From Ruegeria lacuscaerulensis ITI-1157 (GTDB lineage: Bacteria; Pseudomonadota; Alphaproteobacteria; Rhodobacterales; Rhodobacteraceae), in the NCBI GenBank assembly GCA_000161775.1, contig GG704596.1, positions 616,631-680,630 of the forward strand: a DNA stretch of 64,000 nt. The letters are read 5' to 3'. The notes under the pieces were generated by a model. That model did not search any database. It was not told the origin of the DNA and saw only the letters and a program-made list of their open reading frames with translations. Position 1 is the stretch's first letter, and every line of letters begins with the position of its first letter. Shown one piece after another: positions 25,913-35,333 of this stretch. The translations under genes and the position numbers were made by a program.

Positions 25913-27559
25913 ATGGCCGAAATTGAACGCGAAGCGATGGAATACGACGTGGTGATCGTGGGCGCAGGCCCGGCGGGCCTGTCGGCGGCCATTCGTCTGA
26001 AACAGCTGGACGCCGACCTGAACGTGGTCGTGCTGGAAAAGGGCTCGGAAGTGGGCGCGCATATCCTGTCGGGCGCGGTGCTGGACCCGTGCGGCCTGGA
26101 TGCGCTGATCCCCGACTGGAAGGAAAAGGGCGCGCCGCTGAACGTGCCGGTGCGCGAAGACAATTTCTATATGCTCGGCGAGGCCGGCCAGCTGCGCATC
26201 CCCAACTGGCCGATGCCGCCGCTGATGAACAACCACGGCAACTACATCGTCTCGATGGGCAATGTCTGCCGCTGGATGGCCGAACAGGCCGAGGAACTGG
26301 GCGTGGAAATCTTCCCCGGCATGTCCTGTTCCGAACTGGTCTATGGCGACAATGGCGAGGTCAAGGGTGTCGTGGCCGGTGTGTTCGGGTTGGAGCCCGA
26401 CGGGTCCTATGGCCCCAACACCGAACCGGGGATGGAACTGCACGGCAAATATGTCTTCCTGTCGGAAGGCGTGCGCGGGTCGCTGTCCAAGGAAGTGATC
26501 GCCAAATATGACCTGCAGGCCGGGAAAGAGCCGCAGAAATACGGCATCGGCATGAAAGAGATCTGGGAGATCGACCCCGCCAAGCACAAGGAAGGCAGCG
26601 TCACCCACACGATGGGCTGGCCGCTGGGTGGCAATGCCGGGGGCGGGTCGTTCATCTATCACCTGGACAACAACCAGGTCTATGTGGGCTTCGTGGTGCA
26701 CCTGAACTACAAGAACCCGCACCTGTTCCCCTACATGGAATTCCAGCGGTTCAAGCATCACCCGATGGTGGCCGACCTGCTGAAGGGGGGCAAGCGCGTG
26801 GCCTATGGCGCCCGCGCGATCACCGAGGGCGGGTATCAGTCGATGCCCAAGCTGGTGGCGCCGGGCGTGGCGTTGCTGGGCTGTTCGGCGGGCATGGTCA
26901 ACGTGCCGCGGATCAAGGGCAACCACAACGCGATGCTGTCGGGCAAGGCCGCGGCCGAGGCCGCGTTCGAGGCCATCAAGGCGGGCCGCGGCGGCGACGA
27001 GCTGACCGACTATGAGACCGAAGTGCGCAACGGCGCCATCGGCGCCGATCTGAAAAAGGTCCGCAACGTCAAGCCGATGTGGTCGAAATGGGGCCTGACC
27101 GCCTCGCTGGCTCTGGGTGGTCTGGACATGTGGACCAACACGCTGGGCTTTTCGCTGTTCGGCACGCTGGGCCACGGCAAGACCGATGCCGAAGCCACCG
27201 AAGAAGCCAGCAAGCACCAGCCCATCGAATATCCGAAACCCGACGGCACCCTGTCCTTCGACCGGCTGACCAATGTGGCGTTTTCCTTCACCAACCACGA
27301 GGAAAGCCAGCCCTGCCACCTCAAGCTGGCCGACCCCGAGATCCCGGTGAAAGTGAACCTGCCGAAATATGACGAACCGGCGCAGCGGTACTGCCCGGCG
27401 GGCGTCTACGAGATCGTGCGCGACGAGGACCAGCCGCGTTTCGTGATCAACTTCCAGAACTGCGTGCACTGCAAGACCTGCGACATCAAGGATCCCAGTC
27501 AGAACATCAACTGGACCACGCCGCAGGGTGGGGATGGTCCGAACTATCCCAACATGTAG
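25913..27559 (+). CDS. Electron transfer flavoprotein:ubiquinone oxidoreductase
   Basis: The 548-residue enzyme moves electrons from ETF, reduced by acyl-CoA dehydrogenases, to membrane ubiquinone. It has the FAD site VVIVGAGPAGLSAA (GAGPAG at 17-22), the amphipathic ubiquinone-binding region, and a C-terminal [4Fe-4S] domain with RYCPAG and NCVHCKTCD (Cys at about 517, 520 and 523). Length and motifs match ETF-QO throughout. GGAGGAG precedes the ATG. It should serve beta-oxidation and the DmdC-like dehydrogenase at 50538-52241. Confidence 0.97.
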   Translation: MAEIEREAMEYDVVIVGAGPAGLSAAIRLKQLDADLNVVVLEKGSEVGAHILSGAVLDPCGLDALIPDWKEKGAPLNVPVREDNFYMLGEAGQLRIPNWPMPPLMNNHGNYIVSMGNVCRWMAEQAEELGVEIFPGMSCSELVYGDNGEVKGVVAGVFGLEPDGSYGPNTEPGMELHGKYVFLSEGVRGSLSKEVIAKYDLQAGKEPQKYGIGMKEIWEIDPAKHKEGSVTHTMGWPLGGNAGGGSFIYHLDNNQVYVGFVVHLNYKNPHLFPYMEFQRFKHHPMVADLLKGGKRVAYGARAITEGGYQSMPKLVAPGVALLGCSAGMVNVPRIKGNHNAMLSGKAAAEAAFEAIKAGRGGDELTDYETEVRNGAIGADLKKVRNVKPMWSKWGLTASLALGGLDMWTNTLGFSLFGTLGHGKTDAEATEEASKHQPIEYPKPDGTLSFDRLTNVAFSFTNHEESQPCHLKLADPEIPVKVNLPKYDEPAQRYCPAGVYEIVRDEDQPRFVINFQNCVHCKTCDIKDPSQNINWTTPQGGDGPNYPNM

Positions 27560-27570
27560 GCAGGAAACGG

Positions 27571-27605
27571 GGCAATGGCACAGCCGTGAACGCTGGGCCA
27601 TTGCC
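27571..27605 (+). terminator. Hairpin downstream of ETF-QO
   Basis: GGCAATGGC (27571-27579) and GCCATTGCC (27597-27605) form a perfect 9-bp stem with a 17-base loop, 11 bases after the ETF-QO stop. No T-run follows, so termination may be incomplete or Rho-assisted. Confidence 0.45.
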
Positions 27606-27676
27606 TCTGGTCGGCCAAGGCCCTAGCTTGTGCAGCAGGTACAGGCAGACAAGGCAGGTTCTTGGTGGTTTCTTTG

Positions 27677-29377
27677 ATGCAACGTGCGGCTTGGGCCGTG
27701 ATCCTCGGCATGTCTCTGAGCGTTCCGGCAGGGGCGGAATCCGGCGCGGGTTCATATCTGGCCGGGCGACAGGCGATCTATGAAAGCGATTATGTCGCGG
27801 CCGAGAAATATTACTCCAAGGCCCTGAATTTCGACCCCGAAAACACCAAGCTGATGGAGAGCGTCCTGTTGGCCCGCGTGGCCCTGGGACAGATCGAACG
27901 GGCCTTGCCCCTGGCGCAGGAGATGGAGTCCGAGGGGATTGCCAACCAGGCGGCGCGCATGGTCATCGCGGCCGATCTGGTCCAGCGCGGACAATTCGCC
28001 GAGCTTCTGGCGCGCGACCCCGAGACGCAGGGCGTCGGGCCGCTGGTTGACGGGCTGATGCTGGCCTGGGTGTATATCGGCCAGGGCGAGATGACCAAGG
28101 CCATGGAGCAGTTCGATGCAGTTGCCGCCGAGGAAGGACTGCGTGAATTTGCGTTGTATCACAAGGCACTGGCCTTGGCATCGGTGGGTGATTTCGAAGG
28201 TGCCGAAGCGATTTTCGGCGCCGATGAGGGGCGCGTTGCGCGGTTCTCGCGCCGGGCGGCACTGGCGCGGGTCGAGGTTCTGTCGCAGCTGGACCGCAAT
28301 GCCGACGCGCTGCAATTCCTGGATTCGGTCTTTGCCTCGGGCAGCGATCCGACCATCGAGGCCTATACCGCCCGGCTGCAGGCCGGGGAAACCCTGCCTT
28401 TCACGCATGTCCGGTCAGCGCAGGACGGCGTGGCCGAGGTTTTCTTTACCGTCGGCGCTGCGCTGAACACCGAGGCGGCGCATGATTACGTCCTTTTGTA
28501 TTCCCGCGTGGCGACCTATCTGCGCCCCGATCACATCGACGCCATTCTCCTGAGCGCCGAGTTGCTGGAAGAGTTGGAACAGCATGATCTGGCGGTTGCC
28601 GCCTATCGGACGGTGCCGCCCTCCAGCGGTGATTTCCATGTCGCCGAGCTGGGCCGGGCGGATGTTCTTGCCCGGATGGGCAAGACCGACGCTGCCGCCG
28701 AGGTGCTGGAAAACCTGGCGGCGCGGCAGCCCGACCTGCCCAGCGTGCATGTGGCACTGGCCGACCTTCAGCGGCGGCAAGAGAACTATGCCGCGGCCGT
28801 CACCGCCTATGACCGCGCGATCGAGTTGACCGAGGCGAATTCCGGCGGCAACTGGTTTCTGTACTATGCGCGCGGCATCAGCCACGAGCGATTGAAGAAC
28901 TGGGACAAGGCCGAGGCCGATTTCCGCAAGGCGCTGGAGCTGAACCCGGATCAGCCGCAGGTTCTGAACTACCTCGGTTATTCGCTGGTCGAGCGGCAGG
29001 AAAAGCTGGACGAGGCGCTTGAGATGATCCAGCGCGCCGTGGCTGCCCAACCCGACAGCGGTTATATCGTCGACAGCCTGGGCTGGGTGCTGTTCCGACT
29101 GGGCCGCTATGACGAGGCGGTCGGCCACATGGAACGCGCGGTCGAGCTGATGCCGGTGGATCCGGTGGTGAACGACCATCTGGGCGATGTCTACTGGGCC
29201 GTGGGACGCCTGCGCGAGGCCGAAACCCAGTGGAAGCGCGCCTTGTCCTTCATCGACCCCGAAGACACCGATGGCGAGGCGGACCCGGACCGCATCCGCC
29301 GCAAGCTGGAAGTCGGCCTCGACGCCGTGCTGGCCGAAGAGGGGGCTGAACCGCTGAAGGTCGCCAATGGCAATTGA
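27677..29377 (+). CDS. Secreted tetratricopeptide-repeat protein
   Basis: The 566-residue protein has a Sec signal (MQRAAWAVILGMSLSVPAGA) and many TPR units, clearest at YLAGRQAIYESDYVAAEKYY and DKAEADFRKALELNPDQP, NYLGYSLVERQEKLDEALEM and DEAVGHMERAVELMPVDP. TPR arrays bind proteins or peptides; a periplasmic scaffold role is likely. TTG (27662) and GTG (27665) starts are possible; the ATG at 27677 gives the best signal peptide. Its last 11 bases overlap ispE. Confidence 0.88.
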   Translation: MQRAAWAVILGMSLSVPAGAESGAGSYLAGRQAIYESDYVAAEKYYSKALNFDPENTKLMESVLLARVALGQIERALPLAQEMESEGIANQAARMVIAADLVQRGQFAELLARDPETQGVGPLVDGLMLAWVYIGQGEMTKAMEQFDAVAAEEGLREFALYHKALALASVGDFEGAEAIFGADEGRVARFSRRAALARVEVLSQLDRNADALQFLDSVFASGSDPTIEAYTARLQAGETLPFTHVRSAQDGVAEVFFTVGAALNTEAAHDYVLLYSRVATYLRPDHIDAILLSAELLEELEQHDLAVAAYRTVPPSSGDFHVAELGRADVLARMGKTDAAAEVLENLAARQPDLPSVHVALADLQRRQENYAAAVTAYDRAIELTEANSGGNWFLYYARGISHERLKNWDKAEADFRKALELNPDQPQVLNYLGYSLVERQEKLDEALEMIQRAVAAQPDSGYIVDSLGWVLFRLGRYDEAVGHMERAVELMPVDPVVNDHLGDVYWAVGRLREAETQWKRALSFIDPEDTDGEADPDRIRRKLEVGLDAVLAEEGAEPLKVANGN

Positions 29378-30188
29378 GGGGTTCGCACCCGCCAAGATCA
29401 ACCTGACCCTGCATGTGACCGGCCGCCGCGCCGATGGCTATCACCTGCTGGATTCGCTGGTGGCTTTCGCCGATCTGGGGGACAGGCTGACCTTCGAGCC
29501 TGGCCCCGATCTTTCGATCTTGGTGTCGGGCGAACATGCCGAAGGCGTGCCGACCGACGCGCGCAACCTGGTCTGGCAGGCGGCGCAGGCGATGAACTGG
29601 CGGGGTCGGATCCATCTGGACAAGGTGCTGCCGCACGGGGCCGGAATCGGCGGTGGGTCGTCGGATGCGGCGGCCACCTTGCGGGCTCTGTCACCCGAGG
29701 GCGCCGAGATCCCGCTGGACACCGCGCTGGCCCTTGGCGCCGATGTTCCGGTCTGCACCCTGGGCCGCGCGGCGCGGATGCAGGGCATCGGGGACCGGAT
29801 CACTCCGGTCGCTTTGCCGTCGCTTCCCGCCTTGTTGGTCAATCCCGGCGTGCCGGTGCCCACAGGCCCGGTGTTCAAGGCATTGGCCGCGCGCGACAAT
29901 CCCGCCATGCCGCCCGACCTGCCTGCGTTCGACGGGCCGGAACACTGCGCCGACTGGCTGCGCGGGCAGCGCAACGACCTGCAGCCCGCAGCGATCGGTC
30001 TTACTCCGGAAATCGCGGATGTTCTGGATGCGCTGTCGGGTACGCGGGATGTGCTGCTGGCGCGGATGTCCGGGTCAGGCGCGACCTGTTTCGCGCTGTA
30101 CCCGACGACAAAGGCCGCGCATTTCGCAGCCTACGAGATCGGCGTCGCGCAGGCGGATTGGTGGTGCCGGGCGGTGACGCTCAGTTGA
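29367..30188 (+). CDS. ispE: 4-diphosphocytidyl-2-C-methyl-D-erythritol kinase
   Basis: The 273-residue GHMP kinase acts in the MEP isoprenoid pathway. PAKINLTLHVTGRRADGYH near 8-25 contains the catalytic Lys10, and the ATP loop GAGIGGGSSDAAATL at 91-105 contains Asp100. It overlaps the TPR gene by 11 bases (coupled), and its end overlaps the convergent polyprenyl synthase by eight bases; that neighbour uses the same isoprenoid building blocks. Confidence 0.95.
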   Translation: MAIEGFAPAKINLTLHVTGRRADGYHLLDSLVAFADLGDRLTFEPGPDLSILVSGEHAEGVPTDARNLVWQAAQAMNWRGRIHLDKVLPHGAGIGGGSSDAAATLRALSPEGAEIPLDTALALGADVPVCTLGRAARMQGIGDRITPVALPSLPALLVNPGVPVPTGPVFKALAARDNPAMPPDLPAFDGPEHCADWLRGQRNDLQPAAIGLTPEIADVLDALSGTRDVLLARMSGSGATCFALYPTTKAAHFAAYEIGVAQADWWCRAVTLS

Positions 30189-31179
30189 GGCGCGCCACGA
30201 CATAGTCGGCCATGTCGCGCAACAGATCGCGGATTTCATGGTCGGGCAGAACCGCCAGCGCCGCCTTTGCCTTGGCAGCCCAGCCCAGCGCATCGGCGCG
30301 GGTTGCCTCCAGCGTTCGGTATTTGCGCATCAGGCCCAGCGCGTGCTCCAGGTCGCCCTCCTGCTGACGGCCTTTTTCGATGGTGCGCTCCCAAAAGGCG
30401 CGTTCCTCGGGAGTGGCCTGCGCAACCGCCTTGATGACGGGCAGGGTCAGTTTGCGCTCGCGGAAGTCGTCGCCCACGTTCTTGCCGGTGGCCTTGCTGT
30501 CGCCCTGATAGTCCAGCAGGTCGTCGGCGATCTGGAAGGCGATGCCCAACGCGTCGCCATAGGCGAACAACGCCCGGACCTGCTCTTCGGACGCACCGGC
30601 GATCACGCCGCCCACCTCGGTGGCCGCGGAAAACAGCGCGGCGGTCTTGCCGCGCACCACCTGCAGGTAGACGGCCTCATCCGTGCGCAGGTCGGTGGCT
30701 GCGGTCATCTGCAGCACCTCGCCTTCGGCAATGGTGGCCGAGGCATTGGCCAGAATGTCCAGAACCCGCAAAGATCCGGTTTCCACCATCAACTGGAAGC
30801 TGCGCGAAAACAGATAGTCGCCGACCAGCACACTGGACTTGTTGTCCCACAGCAGGTTGGCGGTGGGTCGGCCCCGCCGCTGCGCGCTTTCGTCCACGAC
30901 GTCGTCGTGCAACAGCGTGGCGGTGTGGATGAATTCCACCGTGGCCGCTAGGCGGATGTGATGGTCACCGCCATAGCCGAACAGCCGCGCGGCGGCCAGT
31001 GTCAGCATCGGGCGCAGGCGCTTGCCGCCCGCTTCGACCAGATGCGCGGTCACCTCGGGGATGCGGGGCGCGTGCTCCGAGGCCATGCGGGTGCGGATCA
31101 ACGTGTTCACCGCGTCCATTTCGCCGGCCAGCAGTTCGGCCAGTCGCTCATGCGGTTTCGAGATCGTGCCGATGTCCAT
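30181..31179 (-). CDS. Long-chain trans-polyprenyl diphosphate synthase (ubiquinone side chain)
   Basis: The 332-residue enzyme has both Asp-rich motifs, DDVVD (92-96) and DDLLD (219-223), with small residues before the first, as in octaprenyl/decaprenyl synthases (IspB/DdsA). It makes the ubiquinone tail, probably decaprenyl in this lineage (inference from the taxon). The ATG at 31179 follows AGGAG; a GTG one codon earlier is too close to it. Confidence 0.92.
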   Translation of the reverse strand: MDIGTISKPHERLAELLAGEMDAVNTLIRTRMASEHAPRIPEVTAHLVEAGGKRLRPMLTLAAARLFGYGGDHHIRLAATVEFIHTATLLHDDVVDESAQRRGRPTANLLWDNKSSVLVGDYLFSRSFQLMVETGSLRVLDILANASATIAEGEVLQMTAATDLRTDEAVYLQVVRGKTAALFSAATEVGGVIAGASEEQVRALFAYGDALGIAFQIADDLLDYQGDSKATGKNVGDDFRERKLTLPVIKAVAQATPEERAFWERTIEKGRQQEGDLEHALGLMRKYRTLEATRADALGWAAKAKAALAVLPDHEIRDLLRDMADYVVARLN

Positions 31180-31235
31180 CACACTCCTGTCACAAGGCTC
31201 GACTTTCGCCCCGCCTTGCCCTTACATCCATCCCC

Positions 31236-31451
31236 ATGAAAGAACTTCTGCGCAGCACCGATCCGACCGTCATGGCCTTTGCGTCCGCTCTCCTTGAGGG
31301 CGAGGATATAGACTGCTTTGAGATGGACGTAAATATGAGCGTGCTCGAAGGCGGCATCGGCATCTTCCCCCGCAGGCTGATGGTCCGGTCCGAGGACCTA
31401 GAGCGCGCGCAGCGCGTGATGCGGGACAACGACATTCCCTTGGGGCGATGA
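31236..31451 (+). CDS. DUF2007 domain protein
   Basis: The 71-residue protein MKELLRSTDPTVMAFASALL fits DUF2007 (putative signal-transducing or cofactor-binding small domain), with the typical LEGGIGIFPRRLMVRSEDLE core. Its stop overlaps the next gene by four bases (ATGA), so it is co-translated with the methyltransferase. Function unknown. Confidence 0.85.
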   Translation: MKELLRSTDPTVMAFASALLEGEDIDCFEMDVNMSVLEGGIGIFPRRLMVRSEDLERAQRVMRDNDIPLGR

Positions 31452-32221
31452 CCACGTTTGCCGATACCAATCTGACCTGCAATGATTTTCTGGGCGGGCG
31501 CCTGCGTCTTTGGCAGCCGCGTGACGGGTATCGGGCCGGGGTCGATCCGGTTCTGCTTGCCGCAGCGGTTCCGGCCAGCCCCGGCCAATCGGTGCTGGAA
31601 CTGGGGTGCGGGGCCGGGGCTGCGGTTCTTTGCCTCGGCATCCGGGTTCCCGATCTACACCTGACCGGCGTGGAGCTGCAGCCGGCCTATGCGGATCTGG
31701 CCCGGCGGAACGCCCGGGAAAACCGCATCGCGCTGTCGGTCCACGCCGCCGATCTGGCGCATTTACCGCCTGACCTGCGCCAGGCTCAGTTCGATCACGT
31801 CATCGCGAACCCACCCTATTACCGTGCCGGTGCGCATAGCGCCGCCGCGGATGCCGGTCGACGCATCGCGCTGGGGGAACAAACCCCGCTGGCCGCTTGG
31901 GTCGAGGTCGCGGCCCGCCGCCTGGCGCCGCGCGGCTATCTGCACATGATCCAACGCGCCGACCGCCTGCCGGACATGATGGCCGCCTGCGCGGATCGGC
32001 TGGGGTCGCTCGAAATCCTGCCCCTGGCGCCGCGCGTGGGACGGGCCGCCGAACTGGTGATCGTGCGCGCGCGCAAAGGCGGACGGGCCGCGTTTCGCCT
32101 GCATGCGCCGCTGATTCTGCATCAGGGCGATCGGCACGAGCGCGACGGCGAAAGCTATGCGCCCGCGGTTGCGGATGTCCTCAGAAACGGGCGTGCCCTT
32201 CCTTGGGCTGAACAGCCCTAG
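31448..32221 (+). CDS. TrmN6-like tRNA adenine-N6 methyltransferase
   Basis: The 257-residue Rossmann-fold methyltransferase has the SAM loop VLELGCGAG (49-57) and the amino-methyltransferase motif NPPYY (121-125). The N-terminal FLGGRLRLWQPRDGYRAGVDPVLLAA matches the TrmN6/YfiC family, which makes m6A37 in tRNA1(Val). The start is coupled to the DUF2007 gene. Exact RNA target unproven. Confidence 0.85.
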   Translation: MTTFADTNLTCNDFLGGRLRLWQPRDGYRAGVDPVLLAAAVPASPGQSVLELGCGAGAAVLCLGIRVPDLHLTGVELQPAYADLARRNARENRIALSVHAADLAHLPPDLRQAQFDHVIANPPYYRAGAHSAAADAGRRIALGEQTPLAAWVEVAARRLAPRGYLHMIQRADRLPDMMAACADRLGSLEILPLAPRVGRAAELVIVRARKGGRAAFRLHAPLILHQGDRHERDGESYAPAVADVLRNGRALPWAEQP

Positions 32222-32341
32222 GCAAAGACCAGCCGAAATTGTCGGATTTATGACAGATTCTGTGCGTCTGCGGCGTGACAGAGTGGAAAGTATGTGGTCA
32301 ACTTCCCATGTGAGATACATCAACCGAGAAGGAGGATCGCC

Positions 32342-32512
32342 ATGAGCGTTAGCGCACATCTGAGTGAACTGAAGAAGAAGCACGAAAACCTCAGTCTCGA
32401 AGTGGAAAAAGCCCAGCGCTCGCCCGGTGTCGACGATCTCCATATTGCCCAACTGAAAAAGCAGAAGCTCAAGTTGAAAGAAGAGATCGAGCGTCTGTCC
32501 GTCAGCGCCTGA
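32342..32512 (+). CDS. DUF465 (YdcH-like) small coiled-coil protein
   Basis: The 56-residue protein MSVSAHLSELKKKHENLSLE is an antiparallel helical hairpin of the DUF465 type, rich in Lys and Glu, ending in QLKKQKLKLKEEIERL. The longer frame from 32294 is rejected because AAGGAGGA sits just before 32342. Function unknown. The last 11 bases overlap the convergent EamA gene. Confidence 0.9.
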   Translation: MSVSAHLSELKKKHENLSLEVEKAQRSPGVDDLHIAQLKKQKLKLKEEIERLSVSA

Positions 32513-33368
32513 GACTGGCCCGCGCCGCAATCGCGGCACCGCCGGTTATCAATACGGCCGCGATCGCCAGCGTCCACGAGGGCGCGGCGATCCCGGCCAC
32601 AACCAGCACGAGGGTCGACAGCAGTGGCGCCGCGTACGAGCTGGTGCCAAGCATCTGGATGTCGCCCTGCTTGACCCCGACATCCCAGACATAGAACGCC
32701 AGCCCCACCGGCCCCAGCCCCAGCGCGATGGTCGAGGCCCAGCCCAATGTGCCTTGCGGCCAAACCGTGTCTTCGAGGCTGAAATGCAGCGCCCACGAGG
32801 CAAGCGCGGTCAGCACGCAGAACACCGCGACCGAGCTGGTGGGTGTCTGGCCCAACCGCCGCGAAAGCACGGAATACCCCGACCATGTCAGCGCGCACAG
32901 CAGCGCCAGCGCATAGCCGGGCAGGTATTCAGCCCGAAACCCGGTGCTGCCGCCGCCGGTGATGATCAGCGCGGCGCCGGAAAAGCCCAGGCAGGCCCCC
33001 AGAAGATGCCCCGTGCGCAGGGATTCCCCTGGCAGCAGGCCCGAGAACAGCACGATCAGCAACGGCCAGAGATAGGCGATCAAGCCCGCCTCGGCCGCAG
33101 GCGCCATGCGCAGGGCCGAGAAATACAGCGCGTGATATCCGAACAAGCCCAAGGTGCCGAAGGCGAACACCTTCCAGCTGATCTGACGCAACTGGGCCAA
33201 CCCGCCGCTGCGCCATGTCCAGATCAGCCCCAGCGTGCCGCCGATGCTGAAGCAGATAGCGTTCAGCAACAGCGGCGGGGTCGGGGCCGAGCCAACGGTG
33301 AACAGGGCAAGCAATGCCCACAACAGAACGGCGATAAAACCGATGGCGGTGGCGCGGGTCTTGGTCAT
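32502..33368 (-). CDS. EamA/DMT-superfamily transporter
   Basis: The 288-residue protein has about ten TM helices and two EamA repeats, with GYHALYFSALRMAPAAEAGLIAYLWPLL typical of the first repeat; the pattern is closest to YddG-like amino-acid exporters, though substrate is not provable. The ATG at 33368 overlaps the LysR stop by four bases, so regulator and transporter form one unit. The open frame to 33698 is antisense to nothing real and rejected. Confidence 0.88.
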   Translation of the reverse strand: MTKTRATAIGFIAVLLWALLALFTVGSAPTPPLLLNAICFSIGGTLGLIWTWRSGGLAQLRQISWKVFAFGTLGLFGYHALYFSALRMAPAAEAGLIAYLWPLLIVLFSGLLPGESLRTGHLLGACLGFSGAALIITGGGSTGFRAEYLPGYALALLCALTWSGYSVLSRRLGQTPTSSVAVFCVLTALASWALHFSLEDTVWPQGTLGWASTIALGLGPVGLAFYVWDVGVKQGDIQMLGTSSYAAPLLSTLVLVVAGIAAPSWTLAIAAVLITGGAAIAARASLRR

Positions 33369-34312
33369 GCGGGGGAAATATCCTCGACGGGGATGATCTT
33401 GAAACCGTCGGATATGTGCGCGGTTTTTTCGATTTCCGCAAGGAACCAATCGCGAAAGGCTGCGATCTGCGGGCGGGTCTCCTCGCCCTTGCGGCACAGG
33501 AACCGGAACCGGGCCTTGGTCTCGATGGCAATCTTGAACGGGGTGACCAGCCGCCCCTCGATCACGTCCTTGATGATCATGGGCCGCCGCCCCAGCGCAA
33601 CTCCCATCCCTGCCACCGCCGCGTCGATGGCATGGTCGGCGTTTGAAAAATGCGTGCCATGGGTCGGCGTGAAATCCACCCCGACCGCCCGGAACCACGC
33701 GGACCAGTCGCAGGGCGGGTTCAGAAAACTGATCGAGTCGTCATGGATCAGCGGTGCCTCGGTCAGGCTTTGCGGCGTCGGATACCGCTCGGCCAGTTCG
33801 GGTGTCATCACCGGTGTCAGCCACTCGGGCCGCACCGGAACCGAATACAGCCCGTCGTCCTGCCCATATCCGAACCGGATCGCCACATCCACGTCGTCGC
33901 GCTCGAAATCCAGGTTGCGCAGGGTGGCCGAGAACCGCAGGTCGATCTCGGGATGTGCACGGGCGAATTCATAAAGGCGCGGCGCCAGCCACTTGGCCGT
34001 CAGCGCCGGGCCGGCGGTAATCGTCAGTGACGTGTTGTCCTGCAACCGGCGCGTCGCGGCCCATGCGGCTTGCAGCCGGGCAAAGCCCTCTGCCGCGCCG
34101 GGGGCGAGTGTCCGTCCGGCCTCGGTCAGTTCGACCGCGCGGTTCAGGCGGCGGAACAGCGGCTGGCCCAGGTGCTCCTCCAGCGACTTGATCTGAAACG
34201 ACAAGGCTGCCGGCGTGACGTTCAACTCATCCGCGGCCTTGGCAAAGGACATGTGCCGGGCGGCGGCGTCAAAGGCGCGCAGGGCGGTCAGCGGGGGCAG
34301 GCGGTCGCTCAT
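33365..34312 (-). CDS. LysR-family regulator, GcvA-like
   Basis: The 315-residue protein has the LysR HTH (LTALRAFDAAARHMSFAKAA, then ELNVTPAALSFQIKSLEEHLG) and the GcvA-type substrate-binding domain (DVDVAIRFGYG, GVALGRRPMI). It is co-transcribed with the EamA transporter and probably controls it, perhaps also the divergent small ORF at 34424. Confidence 0.92.
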   Translation of the reverse strand: MSDRLPPLTALRAFDAAARHMSFAKAADELNVTPAALSFQIKSLEEHLGQPLFRRLNRAVELTEAGRTLAPGAAEGFARLQAAWAATRRLQDNTSLTITAGPALTAKWLAPRLYEFARAHPEIDLRFSATLRNLDFERDDVDVAIRFGYGQDDGLYSVPVRPEWLTPVMTPELAERYPTPQSLTEAPLIHDDSISFLNPPCDWSAWFRAVGVDFTPTHGTHFSNADHAIDAAVAGMGVALGRRPMIIKDVIEGRLVTPFKIAIETKARFRFLCRKGEETRPQIAAFRDWFLAEIEKTAHISDGFKIIPVEDISPA

Positions 34313-34423
34313 GTCGATTAAGATTTTCTGATGTGAAGCTGGAAAAAGTCTCGTTTGTACTCAATGAAAGCAACAGTCATCTTGAACACAAGTCAAGTTC
34401 ACCTTCAGCAGAAAGGGACTGCC

Positions 34424-34534
34424 ATGATCGAGATGACCACAAATCCCGCCGCGCAAAGAGCGATTTTGCGCGCGCATCAAGAGCGTGGCAAGCTGGTCCG
34501 GGATTTCTGGAAATGGTTTTGCGGTTCCCGCTGA
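34424..34534 (+). CDS. Small basic protein of 36 residues
   Basis: The ORF encodes MIEMTTNPAAQRAILRAHQE followed by a short helix ending in FWKWFCGSR. AAAGGGA sits seven bases before the ATG and codon use is normal for the genome. It is divergent from the LysR gene (111 bases apart). Composition (amphipathic, Arg/Lys-rich, aromatic C-terminus) suggests a membrane- or RNA-binding microprotein such as those related to DUF1127, but I do not recognise a family. Confidence 0.55.
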   Translation: MIEMTTNPAAQRAILRAHQERGKLVRDFWKWFCGSR

Positions 34535-34567
34535 GCGCTGCGCGCGCGTTCTTACGGGATAAAAGAA

Positions 34568-34590
34568 GGGCCGACCCGATGGGTCGGCCC
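34568..34590 (-). terminator. Intrinsic terminator of phaB
   Basis: GGGCCGACCC and GGGTCGGCCC form a perfect 10-bp stem with a 3-base loop. On the minus strand it is followed by TTCTTTTAT, 20 bases beyond the phaB stop, a convincing Rho-independent terminator. On the plus strand it could also stop the 36-residue ORF, but only GATTTCC follows. Confidence 0.85.
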
Positions 34591-34610
34591 GATTTCCTGC
34601 CGATGCGTGT

Positions 34611-35333
34611 TCAGACGAAGAACTGCGCCCCGTTGGCCGAAATGGTCGAGCCGTTGATGAACTCGGCGTCATCGGCGGCGAGGAACACGACGCAGCGGGC
34701 GATCTCTTCCGGTTCGCCGAGACGTCCGGCCGGGATCTGGGCGATGATCGATTCGCGCACCTTTTCCGGCACGGCCATCACCATCTCGGTGGCGATGTAA
34801 CCGGGGCAGACCGCGTTGGCCGTGATACCCGCCCGGGCACCCTCCTGGGCCAGCGACTTGATGATGCCCAGATCGCCCGCCTTGGTGGCTGCATAGTTCA
34901 CCTGCGCGAACTGGCCCTTCTGCCCGTTGATCGAGCTGATCACGATCACCCGTCCGAACTTGCGTTCGCGCATGCCCGGCCAGATCGGATGGATGGTGTT
35001 GAATACGCCCGTCAGATTGGTGTCGATCACCTGGTGCCACTGCTCGGGGGTCATCTTGTGGAACGGCGCATCGCGGGTGATGCCGGCATTGGCGACCACG
35101 ACGTCGATCGGCCCCAGATCGGCTTCGACCTTGGCGATTCCGGCCTTGGACTCGTCATAATCCGCGACGTTCCATTTGTAAGTGGGGATACCGGTTTCTT
35201 CGGTGAACTTGGCCGCGGCCTCGTCATTCCCCGCATACGAGGCGGCGACATTGTATCCTTCGGCCTTCAGCGCCTTGGAAATTGCTGCGCCGATGCCGCG
35301 GGTACCGCCGGTTACGAGAGCTGTTCGTGCCAT
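34611..35333 (-). CDS. phaB: Acetoacetyl-CoA reductase
   Basis: The 240-residue short-chain dehydrogenase has the NADP(H) loop TGGTRGIG (8-15), NAG (82-84), Ser near 133-134 and the catalytic YAATK (Tyr147, Lys151). It reduces acetoacetyl-CoA to (R)-3-hydroxybutyryl-CoA for polyhydroxybutyrate. GGAGGAG precedes the ATG. It follows phaA and a secreted protein gene on the same strand. Confidence 0.96.
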   Translation of the reverse strand: MARTALVTGGTRGIGAAISKALKAEGYNVAASYAGNDEAAAKFTEETGIPTYKWNVADYDESKAGIAKVEADLGPIDVVVANAGITRDAPFHKMTPEQWHQVIDTNLTGVFNTIHPIWPGMRERKFGRVIVISSINGQKGQFAQVNYAATKAGDLGIIKSLAQEGARAGITANAVCPGYIATEMVMAVPEKVRESIIAQIPAGRLGEPEEIARCVVFLAADDAEFINGSTISANGAQFFV

